Positions 50,794 to 59,384 of a stretch of DNA of 64,000 nt are shown piece after piece; positions within the stretch are counted from its first letter, which is position 1, and every line of letters starts with the position of its first letter. The stretch is taken from assembly GCF_019720915.1 (NCBI RefSeq), contig NZ_JAHKSI010000001.1:1798001-1862000 (forward strand), read 5' to 3'. Source of the DNA: Alkalihalobacillus sp. TS-13. GTDB lineage: Bacteria > Bacillota > Bacilli > Bacillales > Fictibacillaceae. The notes below the pieces were generated by a model. The model saw only the letters and a program-made list of their open reading frames with translations, was not told where the DNA came from and did no database searches. The position numbers and the translations under genes were made by a program.

Positions 50794-52188
50794 ATGAGTC
50801 AAATGAAACTAGCCGATCATGCGAATGGCGAATCTTTGACAGCTGAATTATCTGTGTCAGACCGTAAACACTTTCTTCATCCATCTACGAATCCTAAAGC
50901 CCAGGTAGAATTCGGCCCGAAGATCATTTTTAAAGGCGGAAAAGGCATCCACCTGAAAGATCTCAAAGGCAATACGTATATTGACGGTGTTTCGATGCTA
51001 TGGAATGTCAACCTTGGGCACGGGAACAAGGAATTGGCAGATGCTTCGTATCAACAAATGACAGAACTCGCCTATGCCTCAACTTTCTACGGATATGCCA
51101 ATGAGCCGACCGTCCGTCTGGCTGAAAAGATTGCATCTTTGACCCCAGGAGATTTGAATACCGTTTTTTTCACGTCTGGCGGCTCAGAGTCCAATGATAC
51201 GGCATTCAAGTTGTCAAGATTTTATTGGCAGCTGCAAGGTTACAAGAAAAAAAGGAAGATCATTTCTTTACGTAGAGGCTACCATGGTGTAACCGTAGCG
51301 GCACAAAGAGCGACAGGAATCGATGTTTACCGTGAGTTTTCTGGTTCGACGGACCCTGACATTGTCAATGCAAAGGCTCACGTTACCGACTGTGAGCTAG
51401 GTGATAAAAGCCATCCAGACTATGAGGGCAGTATTAGAAGTATCATAGAAAAAGAAGGAAAAGATAAGATTGCTGCCGTCATTGTGGAACCGATCCAAGG
51501 GGCTGGTGGGGTTCATATTCCTCCAGAAGGGTACCTGCACGCTATCCGAAACCTTTGTAATGAATTTGATATCCACTTGATTGCAGACGAAGTGATCTGC
51601 GGCTTTGGGCGCACTGGAAAAATGTTCGGTGTTGATCACTGGGGGATTGTCCCCGACTTCATGTCGGTCGCAAAAGGGATCACAAGCGGGTATGCTCAGC
51701 TTGGCGGTGTAGTCATGAGAGAACATATCAGGGATGCTATTAATGAGTATGATGCTATGCTGGCTCATGGATTCACCTATAGTGGTCATCCTACAGCTTG
51801 TGCGGTCGGATTGAAAAATATTGAAATCATAGAACGGGACGGTCTTGTGGAAAATGCAAGACTACTAGGAAACGTGTTAGAAAAAGGACTCCATGATTTA
51901 GAAGACAAATACCCCTTTTTTACAAAAGGTAGAGCCAAAGGCTTGCTAGCTGGATTCGATTTAATGAAGGATCCCGAGGAAAATGTTCCTTTTGATGACT
52001 CTGTAAAAGCAGCCGTGTCCATTGTAGAGGAATGTTACCAACGAGGGTTACTGATCAGACCGTTCGATTTTGAACCAGGAATGAATATCGTAGCCATTGC
52101 CCCTCCTCTTATCATCAATAAAGATGAAATAGAAAGGATCATTACGATTTTAGATGATTCCGTAGCCGCCTTTTCTAAAAGAATTTAG
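50794..52188 (+). CDS. Class III (omega) aminotransferase, PLP-dependent
   Basis: A 464-residue fold-type I aminotransferase. DGVSMLWNVNLGHGNKELAD, FFTSGGSESNDTAFKLSRFY and IVEPIQGAGGVHIPPEGYL are typical. ADEVICGFGRTGKMFG holds the PLP-binding Asp, and VAKGITSGYAQLGGVVM holds the Schiff-base Lys (about residue 294). The ATG at 50794 has AGGAG nine bases upstream. It shares the sigma-54 operon with the carbamoylase. Relatives use putrescine, GABA, beta-alanine or taurine with pyruvate; putrescine or beta-alanine would fit the neighbouring carbamoylase. Confidence 0.93.
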   Translation: MSQMKLADHANGESLTAELSVSDRKHFLHPSTNPKAQVEFGPKIIFKGGKGIHLKDLKGNTYIDGVSMLWNVNLGHGNKELADASYQQMTELAYASTFYGYANEPTVRLAEKIASLTPGDLNTVFFTSGGSESNDTAFKLSRFYWQLQGYKKKRKIISLRRGYHGVTVAAQRATGIDVYREFSGSTDPDIVNAKAHVTDCELGDKSHPDYEGSIRSIIEKEGKDKIAAVIVEPIQGAGGVHIPPEGYLHAIRNLCNEFDIHLIADEVICGFGRTGKMFGVDHWGIVPDFMSVAKGITSGYAQLGGVVMREHIRDAINEYDAMLAHGFTYSGHPTACAVGLKNIEIIERDGLVENARLLGNVLEKGLHDLEDKYPFFTKGRAKGLLAGFDLMKDPEENVPFDDSVKAAVSIVEECYQRGLLIRPFDFEPGMNIVAIAPPLIINKDEIERIITILDDSVAAFSKRI

Positions 52189-52191
52189 GGA

Positions 52192-52343
52192 TGACTACCG
52201 GTATATACAAATATCACCACTTAGAGAAGGACTTTGGACGGAAAATCTGAAACATGTTCATCCGATATTACGAACCGGCTATAACCTCACGGATGCATCA
52301 ACTTTTGAAGGATTAAGGAATCTGGCTACGTCCGAAAAATAAG
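52192..52343 (+). pseudogene. Unidentified reading-frame remnant
   Basis: After the aminotransferase stop an open frame of about 50 codons without start reads YRYIQISPLREGLWTENLKH then VHPILRTGYNLTDASTFEGL. The composition is protein-like, but I do not recognise it. Confidence 0.3.
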
Positions 52344-52402
52344 ATCTTACTCTTTAGATAATTAAATAGTTTGTAAATAAACCTAGATTAATAATTCATA
52401 CC

Positions 52403-52440
52403 TGACAATCTTCTAAATATAAAGAGGATTGTTAGGTAAG
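52403..52440 (+). terminator. Probable terminator of the carbamoylase/aminotransferase operon
   Basis: CCTGACAATC and GATTGTTAGG pair around an AT-rich loop; the following T content is modest. Confidence 0.5.
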
Positions 52441-52589
52441 ATTTACTATTATTCCATTCAAATCTTATATCCCCTTTTCTCTTCAGATGGTAACACATGA
52501 CCCCTAATTGTAAGCGGATACATCAGAATGGTAATAAAAGATGTCTAATCAATTTCCTCAAGTAAAAAAAGATTGGAAGGAATGGTTCT

Positions 52590-53930
52590 ATGAATCAATC
52601 AAATCAATTGAAACGAAGGTTAAAGTTGTTTCATGTAGTAGCAATAGGAATTGCGTATATGTCACCCTTTGCTGTTTTTGATACTTTCGGAATCGCATCG
52701 GATGTATCTTCAGGACATGTGCCTGCAGCATATATTGTAGTTTTTCTCGCAATTCTTTTCACCGCTTTAAGTTATGGAAAATTGGTAAAAAGATATCCTG
52801 CTGCTGGCTCTGTCTACACATATACTAAAAACATTTTGAATCCATATGTCGGTATTCTGGTGGGATGGGTTACTTTTATAGCCTACTTAGCCCTTCCCAT
52901 GATCAACGCCTTACTTGCTGAAATTTACCTTTCAGCAGCATTACCTGGCGTTCCTAGCTGGGTCTGGGTTGTCGGTCTGATTGTTATTATTAGCTTTTTG
53001 AATATCTTTGGTGTCAAACTCGCAGCTTCGGTGAATTTGTTGCTTGTCGCATTTCAATTTTTGGTTGGAACAGTCTTCATTTACCTTAATGTTCGTTCCA
53101 TTACAAAAGGACCTGAGCATTTTAATTCGTTGAACGAGCTATTTCCTTCCAACATGGAGTTTTCAGGGCTGTTTGGGGCAGCAGCTTTATTAGCTTTATC
53201 CTTTATAGGGTTTGATGCAATAACAACCCTTTCTGAAGAAACCGTTGAACCTAAAAAAAATATTCCCTTAGCTATCTTACTAGTTGCATCAATAGGGGGG
53301 ATCTTTTTCTTCACTGTCACCTACTTTATGCAGTCCCTATTCCCTGATGTATCTGTGCTTAATGATATTGAAGGTGCCTCACCTGAAATTGCTTATATCA
53401 TAGGTGGAAACTTATTCCTCTCTATTTTCACCGCCGGAGCCTTATTTTCCGTATTTGCTTCAGGTTTGGCAGCACAAGTTAGTGCTTCTCGCTTGTTATA
53501 TGCCATGGGAAGAGATGAAGTATTGCCTAAGCGTTTCTTTGGGTATTTACATCCTAAACATAATTCACCTGTTCCAAATATTCTCTTAATCGGTGTATTA
53601 GCATCATCCGCACTTTTGTTAGATTTACGCGGAGCAACATCTCTCATTAATGTTGGTGCATTCACTGCTTTTTCATTTGTTAATATATGTGTGATTGTAA
53701 CCTACTTAAAGACTAAGGAGTCACGCTCTTTATTATATACCTTAGGTCATTTGATTGCCCCTCTTATTGGTCTGCTCTTTATTGTGTATCTATGGAGTAA
53801 CCTTGATTTGTATTCCATTACGATTGGTTTAATATGGGGCATCATCGGTTTCCTGTATTTGACAATATCTACAAACTTTTTCAAAAAAGAACCACCTCAA
53901 ATTGATTTTGATGAACTTGAGGTGTCGTAA
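52590..53930 (+). CDS. APC-family amino acid/amine permease
   Basis: A 446-residue transporter with about twelve helices. AIGIAYMSPFAVFDTFGIAS is the APC N-terminal unwound-helix motif, and SFIGFDAITTLSEETVEPKK then NIPLAILL is the conserved loop after helix 6. GGAAGGAATGG precedes the ATG. It is 60 bp before a lipoprotein amidohydrolase and close to a permease-amidohydrolase pair of the same design on the other strand, so the two look like a duplicated unit. No sigma-54 promoter is seen in front of this copy. Agmatine or putrescine are candidate substrates by context only. Confidence 0.9.
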   Translation: MNQSNQLKRRLKLFHVVAIGIAYMSPFAVFDTFGIASDVSSGHVPAAYIVVFLAILFTALSYGKLVKRYPAAGSVYTYTKNILNPYVGILVGWVTFIAYLALPMINALLAEIYLSAALPGVPSWVWVVGLIVIISFLNIFGVKLAASVNLLLVAFQFLVGTVFIYLNVRSITKGPEHFNSLNELFPSNMEFSGLFGAAALLALSFIGFDAITTLSEETVEPKKNIPLAILLVASIGGIFFFTVTYFMQSLFPDVSVLNDIEGASPEIAYIIGGNLFLSIFTAGALFSVFASGLAAQVSASRLLYAMGRDEVLPKRFFGYLHPKHNSPVPNILLIGVLASSALLLDLRGATSLINVGAFTAFSFVNICVIVTYLKTKESRSLLYTLGHLIAPLIGLLFIVYLWSNLDLYSITIGLIWGIIGFLYLTISTNFFKKEPPQIDFDELEVS

Positions 53931-53990
53931 AAATTGAAATCTATAAAGAGCTTTAAATTTAAAAGGAACTTAGTTAAGGGAGTGAATGTC

Positions 53991-55793
53991 ATGAATAGTA
54001 GATTACTTTTTCCTAAGCTATCATTTTTGGTAGTAATCTTTTTGCCAGTTTTACTGCTATTAACTGCCTGCACCCAACAAACAATAGAAAAGGATACGGA
54101 GGTACCTAAAGAACCCACCCAGAAGTCTCAAGGAAAAGCCACCCTAGTTCTTAAAAATGGAAGTGTATATACCATGGAAGAAGATCAGCACACTGCTGAA
54201 GCTATAGCTATCAATGATGACCAAATCATCTTTGTTGGCAGCAATACTGGTGTGGAAAAGTATATAAACGATGACACTCAAGTGATTGATCTGAAAGGAA
54301 AGATGGTCTCCCCAGGCTTTATGGATGGACATACCCATCCACCGGGCCAATGGACTACTAAGCTTTTTCAAGTAGACCTTACGAATGTTAAAAGTCATGA
54401 AGAATACATCCAGGCTATTGCCGATTTTAGGAAGGACCATCCTGATACGAAAATAATCACTGGCCGTGGTTGGAAAAATGGATCGTATGAACAAGCAGAT
54501 GGTACAAACCCAGGTCCTAAGAAAGAGGATATAGATGCGGTGGTTTCCGATATTCCAGTAATCCTCAACTCTATTGATGGCCACTCTGTATGGGTAAACT
54601 CCAAAGCACTTGCAATGGCCGGGATATCCAAGGAAACAAAGGCTCCGAAAGGCGGTATGATTGAACGTAACCCTGACGGTTCCCCTCGCGGTGTTCTCCG
54701 TGAAGGTGCAGCCGATTTACTAACAGATGTACAAGCTTTGTTTGATCTAACTGGGGAACAGTATAAAAAGGCTTTCTTGAAATATCAAGATGAAGCAAAC
54801 AGTTTTGGTATAACCGGAATTCTGAACATGTCTGGCAGTACTGAAAACACGAGTTTACTGCATGAGTTGGAAAAGGAAGGGAAGTTGACGATGCGAGTTG
54901 CCAACGCCTTCAAATTTGACCCAGGCACCAATCCAGACGAAGCGGTTAAAACGGTGCTTGATGCTCGTGAAAAGTATAGTTCAGATTATCTTCAAATTAA
55001 TACTGCTAAACTATTTGCTGATGGAGTAACTGAAGGCAAAACCGCCGTTTTCCTTGAGCCCTACACTGAGAATGCCGGAATGGGTGAGCACTACCATGGG
55101 GACGCAAATTGGAAAGTTGAGGATTTCAATAAAATGGTTACCTCTCTGGATGAGGACAGTGTTCAGTTGCATATTCATGCTATCGGTGATGGAGCTGTCC
55201 ACGCAAGTCTTAATGCGTTTGAAAAAGCACGTAAAGCTAACGGAGAACGTGATTCCCGTCATACCATAACCCACATTTCCGCTATTAATGATAATGATAT
55301 CACACGAATGGCTAAAATGAACGTCATTGCAAGTTTGCAACCATTCTGGTTTTACAAGGATCAGTACTATGAATTAGAAAAGGCAATGATTGGAGAGGAC
55401 CGTGCGCTGGACATGTACCCTGCCCGCAAGATGTGGGATGAGGGAGTGACTATTGCTAGTAGCAGCGACTATCCTCCCACCCCTGACTACCGACCCCTTA
55501 ACGGTATAGAGATTGGAGTTACTCGAAATAGTCCTTATCCGGATGAACAGGAAAAGAATATGATCCGTAATGATGATTACGCGCTAACTGTAAAGGAAAT
55601 GATCCAGTCATTCACAAAGAACGTTGCTTATCAATTATTCCAGGAAGATGATTTAGGCTCCCTGAAGGTTGGTAAGAAGGCAGACATGGTAGTGCTTGAT
55701 TTAGATATCATCAATTCCGACCCTAAAGACATCTCAGAAACAAAGGTGGTCTACACAATTGTTGGCGGGAAGATTGTTTACGAGGGAAAATAA
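53991..55793 (+). CDS. YtcJ-like metal-dependent amidohydrolase, lipoprotein
   Basis: A 600-residue amidohydrolase anchored outside the membrane. The signal peptide NSRLLFPKLSFLVVIFLPVL ends with lipobox LTAC. The amidohydrolase 3 domain has VSPGFMDGHTHPPG (metal His pair), a metal-binding HIHAIGDGAVHASL and THISAINDND, and the Asp in IASSSDYPPTPDYRPL. SLKVGKKADMVVLDLD ends the composite beta sandwich. The ATG at 53991 has AAGGGAG upstream; a TTG 57 bp earlier is unlikely. Extracytoplasmic location is unusual for YtcJ relatives. It probably hydrolyses an amide outside the cell before uptake by the adjacent permease. Confidence 0.88.
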   Translation: MNSRLLFPKLSFLVVIFLPVLLLLTACTQQTIEKDTEVPKEPTQKSQGKATLVLKNGSVYTMEEDQHTAEAIAINDDQIIFVGSNTGVEKYINDDTQVIDLKGKMVSPGFMDGHTHPPGQWTTKLFQVDLTNVKSHEEYIQAIADFRKDHPDTKIITGRGWKNGSYEQADGTNPGPKKEDIDAVVSDIPVILNSIDGHSVWVNSKALAMAGISKETKAPKGGMIERNPDGSPRGVLREGAADLLTDVQALFDLTGEQYKKAFLKYQDEANSFGITGILNMSGSTENTSLLHELEKEGKLTMRVANAFKFDPGTNPDEAVKTVLDAREKYSSDYLQINTAKLFADGVTEGKTAVFLEPYTENAGMGEHYHGDANWKVEDFNKMVTSLDEDSVQLHIHAIGDGAVHASLNAFEKARKANGERDSRHTITHISAINDNDITRMAKMNVIASLQPFWFYKDQYYELEKAMIGEDRALDMYPARKMWDEGVTIASSSDYPPTPDYRPLNGIEIGVTRNSPYPDEQEKNMIRNDDYALTVKEMIQSFTKNVAYQLFQEDDLGSLKVGKKADMVVLDLDIINSDPKDISETKVVYTIVGGKIVYEGK

Positions 55794-55889
55794 AAAAATG
55801 AACTTTAACAAAACTGATAACAAAATGACGTTTCTCTGACTGAATTGTCAAGAACAGGTATTACTCTTCCAAAATGTCACGTTTAAAAA

Positions 55890-55932
55890 TAAACCAGGCG
55901 GATTCTACGAATCCGTCTGGTGTTTGTCTTTA
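55890..55932. terminator. Bidirectional terminator between convergent amidohydrolase genes
   Basis: CCAGGCGGATTC-TAC-GAATCCGTCTGG, a 12-bp stem with one G-U, has T-rich flanks on both sides. Confidence 0.85.
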
Positions 55933-56021
55933 TACCTTTTCTTTTTGAACGATAGCTTCATCTTTCAAGTTATTTATGACAATAATAAAATCTACAGCTT
56001 CCGCACTCGGTACTTTTTCCT

Positions 56022-57653
56022 TTAATTTGACAACAGGGTATATTTCTCTTCGAAGACAACATCTCCGTTCATAATTGTCATCAACACCTTCGTTTCCCTT
56101 ATCTTTTCCGCAGGTATCGAAAATAAGTCTTTATCTAAAACAACGATATCAGCCAGCTTCCCAGGTTCTAATGTCCCAAGCTCATGATCTCTAAAGACAC
56201 TATGGGCAGCACCTGAAGTATACGCTTTTAAAGCAGCAGCAACCGGAATCCGTTCTTGTTCATTCCAAATTCTTGCGCCACTATAATCTATCCTGTTTAC
56301 TGCATAATAGATTTCCTTGATTGGATCCAATGGAGATATTGGAAAATCAGTTCCAAATGCTAGATTTCCAGCCGCTTCGTATAATGATTTACACGTATAA
56401 GCGTTATTGTCTTTTTCTTCACCAATCCTTGAAGTATGATTTTCACTTGGCATAAGAGCTAAATGAGAAGGCTGGATGGAGGGGATCACTCCCAAAGTTT
56501 CAAACCGTTTTATATCCTCTGGATGTATGACTTCAATATGTTCCAGGGCGTGCCTTGAATCCCTGTTCCCATTAATGTTCTGAGCTTCTTCAAACGCATC
56601 TAGACCTAACCGGACCGCCCCGTCACCAATTGCATGGAAACGAATCTGAAACCCTTCTTTATCGGCTTCAACAACCCATTTTTTAATTTGTTCCGGTGAA
56701 AAAGCTGTCTCCCCTTTGGTTTCTGGGCGGTCTTTATATGGGTCCAACATAAACGCTGTGTAGCCCGTAACGACTCCATCTATAAATTGCTTCAATCCTG
56801 TAAACTTCAATTTTGGGGACTTGTATCTCTTTCTAAGATTTTTCACACGTTCAAAATTCCCATCCAGTGCCGGGTATAGGTGAACACGTACAGTCAAATT
56901 CTCTTGATCCTCAAACTCCTTATAAAACTCATAATCTTCTATACCAGCTAGCGCCCTACTGGCGTATAAGTCATTGACAGATGTTACCCCACATTTTGCT
57001 GCGTGTTTTAGAAAACTTTCCATCAATTCATATTGCCGTTCTCTCGGAAACAACAATGCTTTATCCGATACTAATGATACAGCTGTTTCAAGCAGTACGC
57101 CTGTCAACTCTCCATTGTCATCCTTCTGAATATCTCCATAGGGCGGGTTTGAAGTTTCTCGGGTAATATTTGCAATTTCCAACGCCTTGCTGTTCACCCA
57201 TGCATAGTGTCCTTCAGCATGAAATAAAATTACTGGAGAATCAGGAACATGCCGATCAAGGATCTTCCGATTTGGAGGGACACTCACGTCCTCCCAGCTT
57301 CCTTCATCCCATCCATTTCCAATGATCCATTCGCCATCATCTTTACTACGTGAAAATTCTTTTACCTTCTGTACAACTTCCTCAGAGGAAGTGGCAGTCG
57401 ATAAATCGATCGAAAAATCAGTGAATAAACTTCCGAGCATCAAATGTAGATGTGCATCATGAAAACCAGGCATGATCAATTGATTTTTAAAGTCATAAAC
57501 TTTGGTCGATGTCCCTATATATTGATTTCCATTACCTCCCTTTTCTACTGCTGAAATTTGATTATCTTTTATCGCAATGAACCCTGACATCGGCTCATCT
57601 TCTACCCCTGTGAATATCACATTACCCCGGAGTAAAATATCAGCTGTATTCAT
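56022..57653 (-). CDS. YtcJ-like metal-dependent amidohydrolase, cytoplasmic
   Basis: A 543-residue paralogue of the lipoprotein at 53991 but without signal peptide. IMPGFHDAHLHLMLGS holds the metal His pair, RFHAIGDGAVRLGLDAFEEA and ALEHIEVIHPEDI hold further ligands, and LAFGTDFPISPLDPIKEI holds the Asp. GTLEPGKLADIVVLDKD is the C-terminal sandwich. I start at the ATG at 57653 (GAGGAGAGA upstream); the open frame reaches back into the permease gene without a site. It follows the APC permease by 56 bp. The substrate is unknown. Confidence 0.88.
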   Translation of the reverse strand: MNTADILLRGNVIFTGVEDEPMSGFIAIKDNQISAVEKGGNGNQYIGTSTKVYDFKNQLIMPGFHDAHLHLMLGSLFTDFSIDLSTATSSEEVVQKVKEFSRSKDDGEWIIGNGWDEGSWEDVSVPPNRKILDRHVPDSPVILFHAEGHYAWVNSKALEIANITRETSNPPYGDIQKDDNGELTGVLLETAVSLVSDKALLFPRERQYELMESFLKHAAKCGVTSVNDLYASRALAGIEDYEFYKEFEDQENLTVRVHLYPALDGNFERVKNLRKRYKSPKLKFTGLKQFIDGVVTGYTAFMLDPYKDRPETKGETAFSPEQIKKWVVEADKEGFQIRFHAIGDGAVRLGLDAFEEAQNINGNRDSRHALEHIEVIHPEDIKRFETLGVIPSIQPSHLALMPSENHTSRIGEEKDNNAYTCKSLYEAAGNLAFGTDFPISPLDPIKEIYYAVNRIDYSGARIWNEQERIPVAAALKAYTSGAAHSVFRDHELGTLEPGKLADIVVLDKDLFSIPAEKIRETKVLMTIMNGDVVFEEKYTLLSN

Positions 57654-57709
57654 CATATCTCTCCTCATAAATAAATTTTTATTTTTTAAAAGCTGCTGTT
57701 TAAGGTAAG

Positions 57710-59053
57710 TCATGAAATGTTTTCTTCATATTGAATTTCTGGGAGTCTGTTCCGGAATCCTTTCGTCAAAAACAACAGATATACAACACCTAACACGAAC
57801 CAAACGCTTCCTAGAATCAAAGAATACTTGTCAAGATTAATAAGGAGCCACAAGTCAAGTAATGCACCGATTAAAGGAACGACGACATATAATGCAATTC
57901 CTTTAAAGGACCTCTCTTTCTTCCTTCGGAAGAACAAAAAGATGACTGAAATATTTACAAAAATAAACGCTAGAAATGCTCCAAAGTTAATGAATGATGC
58001 CACCAAAGTGAGACTTAAAAATAGCGCTGACAAGGATAAACAAGATATTAAAAGGATGTTGTTGACGGGGGTCCTATATTTCTTATGCAGCTTCCCAAAA
58101 AATTTCTCAGGAAGCTGTCCATCCCTTCCCATTGCAAACAACACACGGGAAGCACTTGCTAATGATGCTGTTGCGGAACCAAAAACTACAAAAGCGGTTA
58201 CTACTAAAAAGGTCGTGCTCAGGACATTTCCTCCAACTAGTCCAATGATTTCATATGCGGCTGAGTCAGGGTTACTAAAACTCATGTAATCCGGCCATAG
58301 ATTGTGTGATAAATAGGAAACTACAATAAAAATAAAGCCACCGATCAACGTTACCAAAATAAGACTGCGGGGAATATTCTTTTTGGGGTTGACGGTCTCC
58401 TCGGCAAATGCCGTTACTGAATCAAATCCTAAAAATGAAAAACAAAGCAACGCAGCTCCGGCAACGATCAGAGAAAATGTTTCATCAGGATTAAAAAACG
58501 GTTCGATATTGAATAGGGTCCCTGTACCTGTCCCTTGTAGAATTGATTTAATAGATAGAATACAGAAGATCAGTAAAAACAATACCGAGAACACAATAAC
58601 AATCATATTTGCTCCTGCTGCGAGTTTAACTCCCCTTATGTTTACAAGGGTGACCAGGATTAATAATCCAGTGATCCAAACCTGAGGCGGAACCCCTGGT
58701 ATTGCTGCAGAGAAGAAAATACCAAATAACAAATAGTTGACCATCGGTATGAAAAGATAGTCCATTAAAATTGACCACCCGACCAAAAATCCGACAAAAG
58801 GATTGATCGCTTTCTGTGCGTAAGTATATGCTGATCCGGCAATGGGATATTCTTTCGCCATTTGTCCATAACTATATGCAGTAAAGAGCATTACGATCAG
58901 AGCAAGGATATACGACCCTGCTACCATGCCATGTGATAGCTGCGAAGCAATACCATATGTACTAAAGACAGTGGTTAAAGCCATAAAAGCCAAGCCGAAT
59001 ACAACAACAGAAGGTAATGATAGAGATCTTGAAAGGTGTGTGTCATATTTCAA
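57710..59053 (-). CDS. APC-family amino acid/amine permease (second copy)
   Basis: A 447-residue APC transporter homologous to the one at 52590. Shared features are LAFMALTTVFSTYGIASQLS, PIAGSAYTYAQKAINPFVGF and SFLGFDSVTAFAEETVNPKK. It starts with TTG at 59053, with AAGGAGGG eight bases upstream. A sigma-54 promoter lies 39 bp before it, so unlike its paralogue it is directly under sigma-54 control. It is followed by the cytoplasmic amidohydrolase. Confidence 0.9.
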   Translation of the reverse strand: MKYDTHLSRSLSLPSVVVFGLAFMALTTVFSTYGIASQLSHGMVAGSYILALIVMLFTAYSYGQMAKEYPIAGSAYTYAQKAINPFVGFLVGWSILMDYLFIPMVNYLLFGIFFSAAIPGVPPQVWITGLLILVTLVNIRGVKLAAGANMIVIVFSVLFLLIFCILSIKSILQGTGTGTLFNIEPFFNPDETFSLIVAGAALLCFSFLGFDSVTAFAEETVNPKKNIPRSLILVTLIGGFIFIVVSYLSHNLWPDYMSFSNPDSAAYEIIGLVGGNVLSTTFLVVTAFVVFGSATASLASASRVLFAMGRDGQLPEKFFGKLHKKYRTPVNNILLISCLSLSALFLSLTLVASFINFGAFLAFIFVNISVIFLFFRRKKERSFKGIALYVVVPLIGALLDLWLLINLDKYSLILGSVWFVLGVVYLLFLTKGFRNRLPEIQYEENIS

Positions 59054-59091
59054 ATTTAATTCCCTCCTTAAATTTTAGTTATTATTTCATA

Positions 59092-59108
59092 TTGCAATTT
59101 CTATGCCA
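59092..59108 (-). promoter_or_regulatory. Sigma-54 (-24/-12) promoter of the permease/amidohydrolase pair
   Basis: Minus strand TGGCATAGAAATTGCAA, with GG and GC ten bases apart. No copy of the CGAAATCGATTC box is seen within the 280 bp upstream. Confidence 0.82.
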
Positions 59109-59321
59109 ATTAGGAATTTTTAGATTATTAACAATATTCCCCTCCATTTTCCTATTGCATGAAACAGCTCTCATCAACACCCCTAGAGACGCCATGCAAT
59201 ATCACATAATCTATGAACCTATGCATAATCTAATTGATGACACGACCCCTGCTTTTTGTGAAAGAGAGTCAGCTTGCCCTTCTTTGTTCAAAGGCTGCAG
59301 GTAGATCTTGTTAAACATATA
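59109..59321. other. Region upstream of the third sigma-54 promoter
   Basis: No gene. It should contain the enhancer of the promoter at 59092, but only weak, unrelated dyads are visible (for example TGAAACAGCTCTCA at 59160-59173). Confidence 0.4.
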
Positions 59322-59372
59322 AAAATGAAGCGACCTGATTCCAAGTATTTGGAAAATCAGATCGCTTCAAGG
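59320..59372 (-). terminator. Terminator of the hydantoinase operon
   Basis: TGAAGCGATCTGATTTTCC and GGAATCAGGTCGCTTCA form a long stem (one G-U, one slip), followed by TTTTTAT on the minus strand. Confidence 0.9.
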
Positions 59373-59384
59373 AAAAACTTTCGT

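Noticed and set aside
55930-56035. Minus-strand frame of about 35 codons ending at 55930, just before a terminator
   Set aside because: It has no start and overlaps the end of the amidohydrolase in another frame. It might be the tail of a lost gene, but too little remains to assign.
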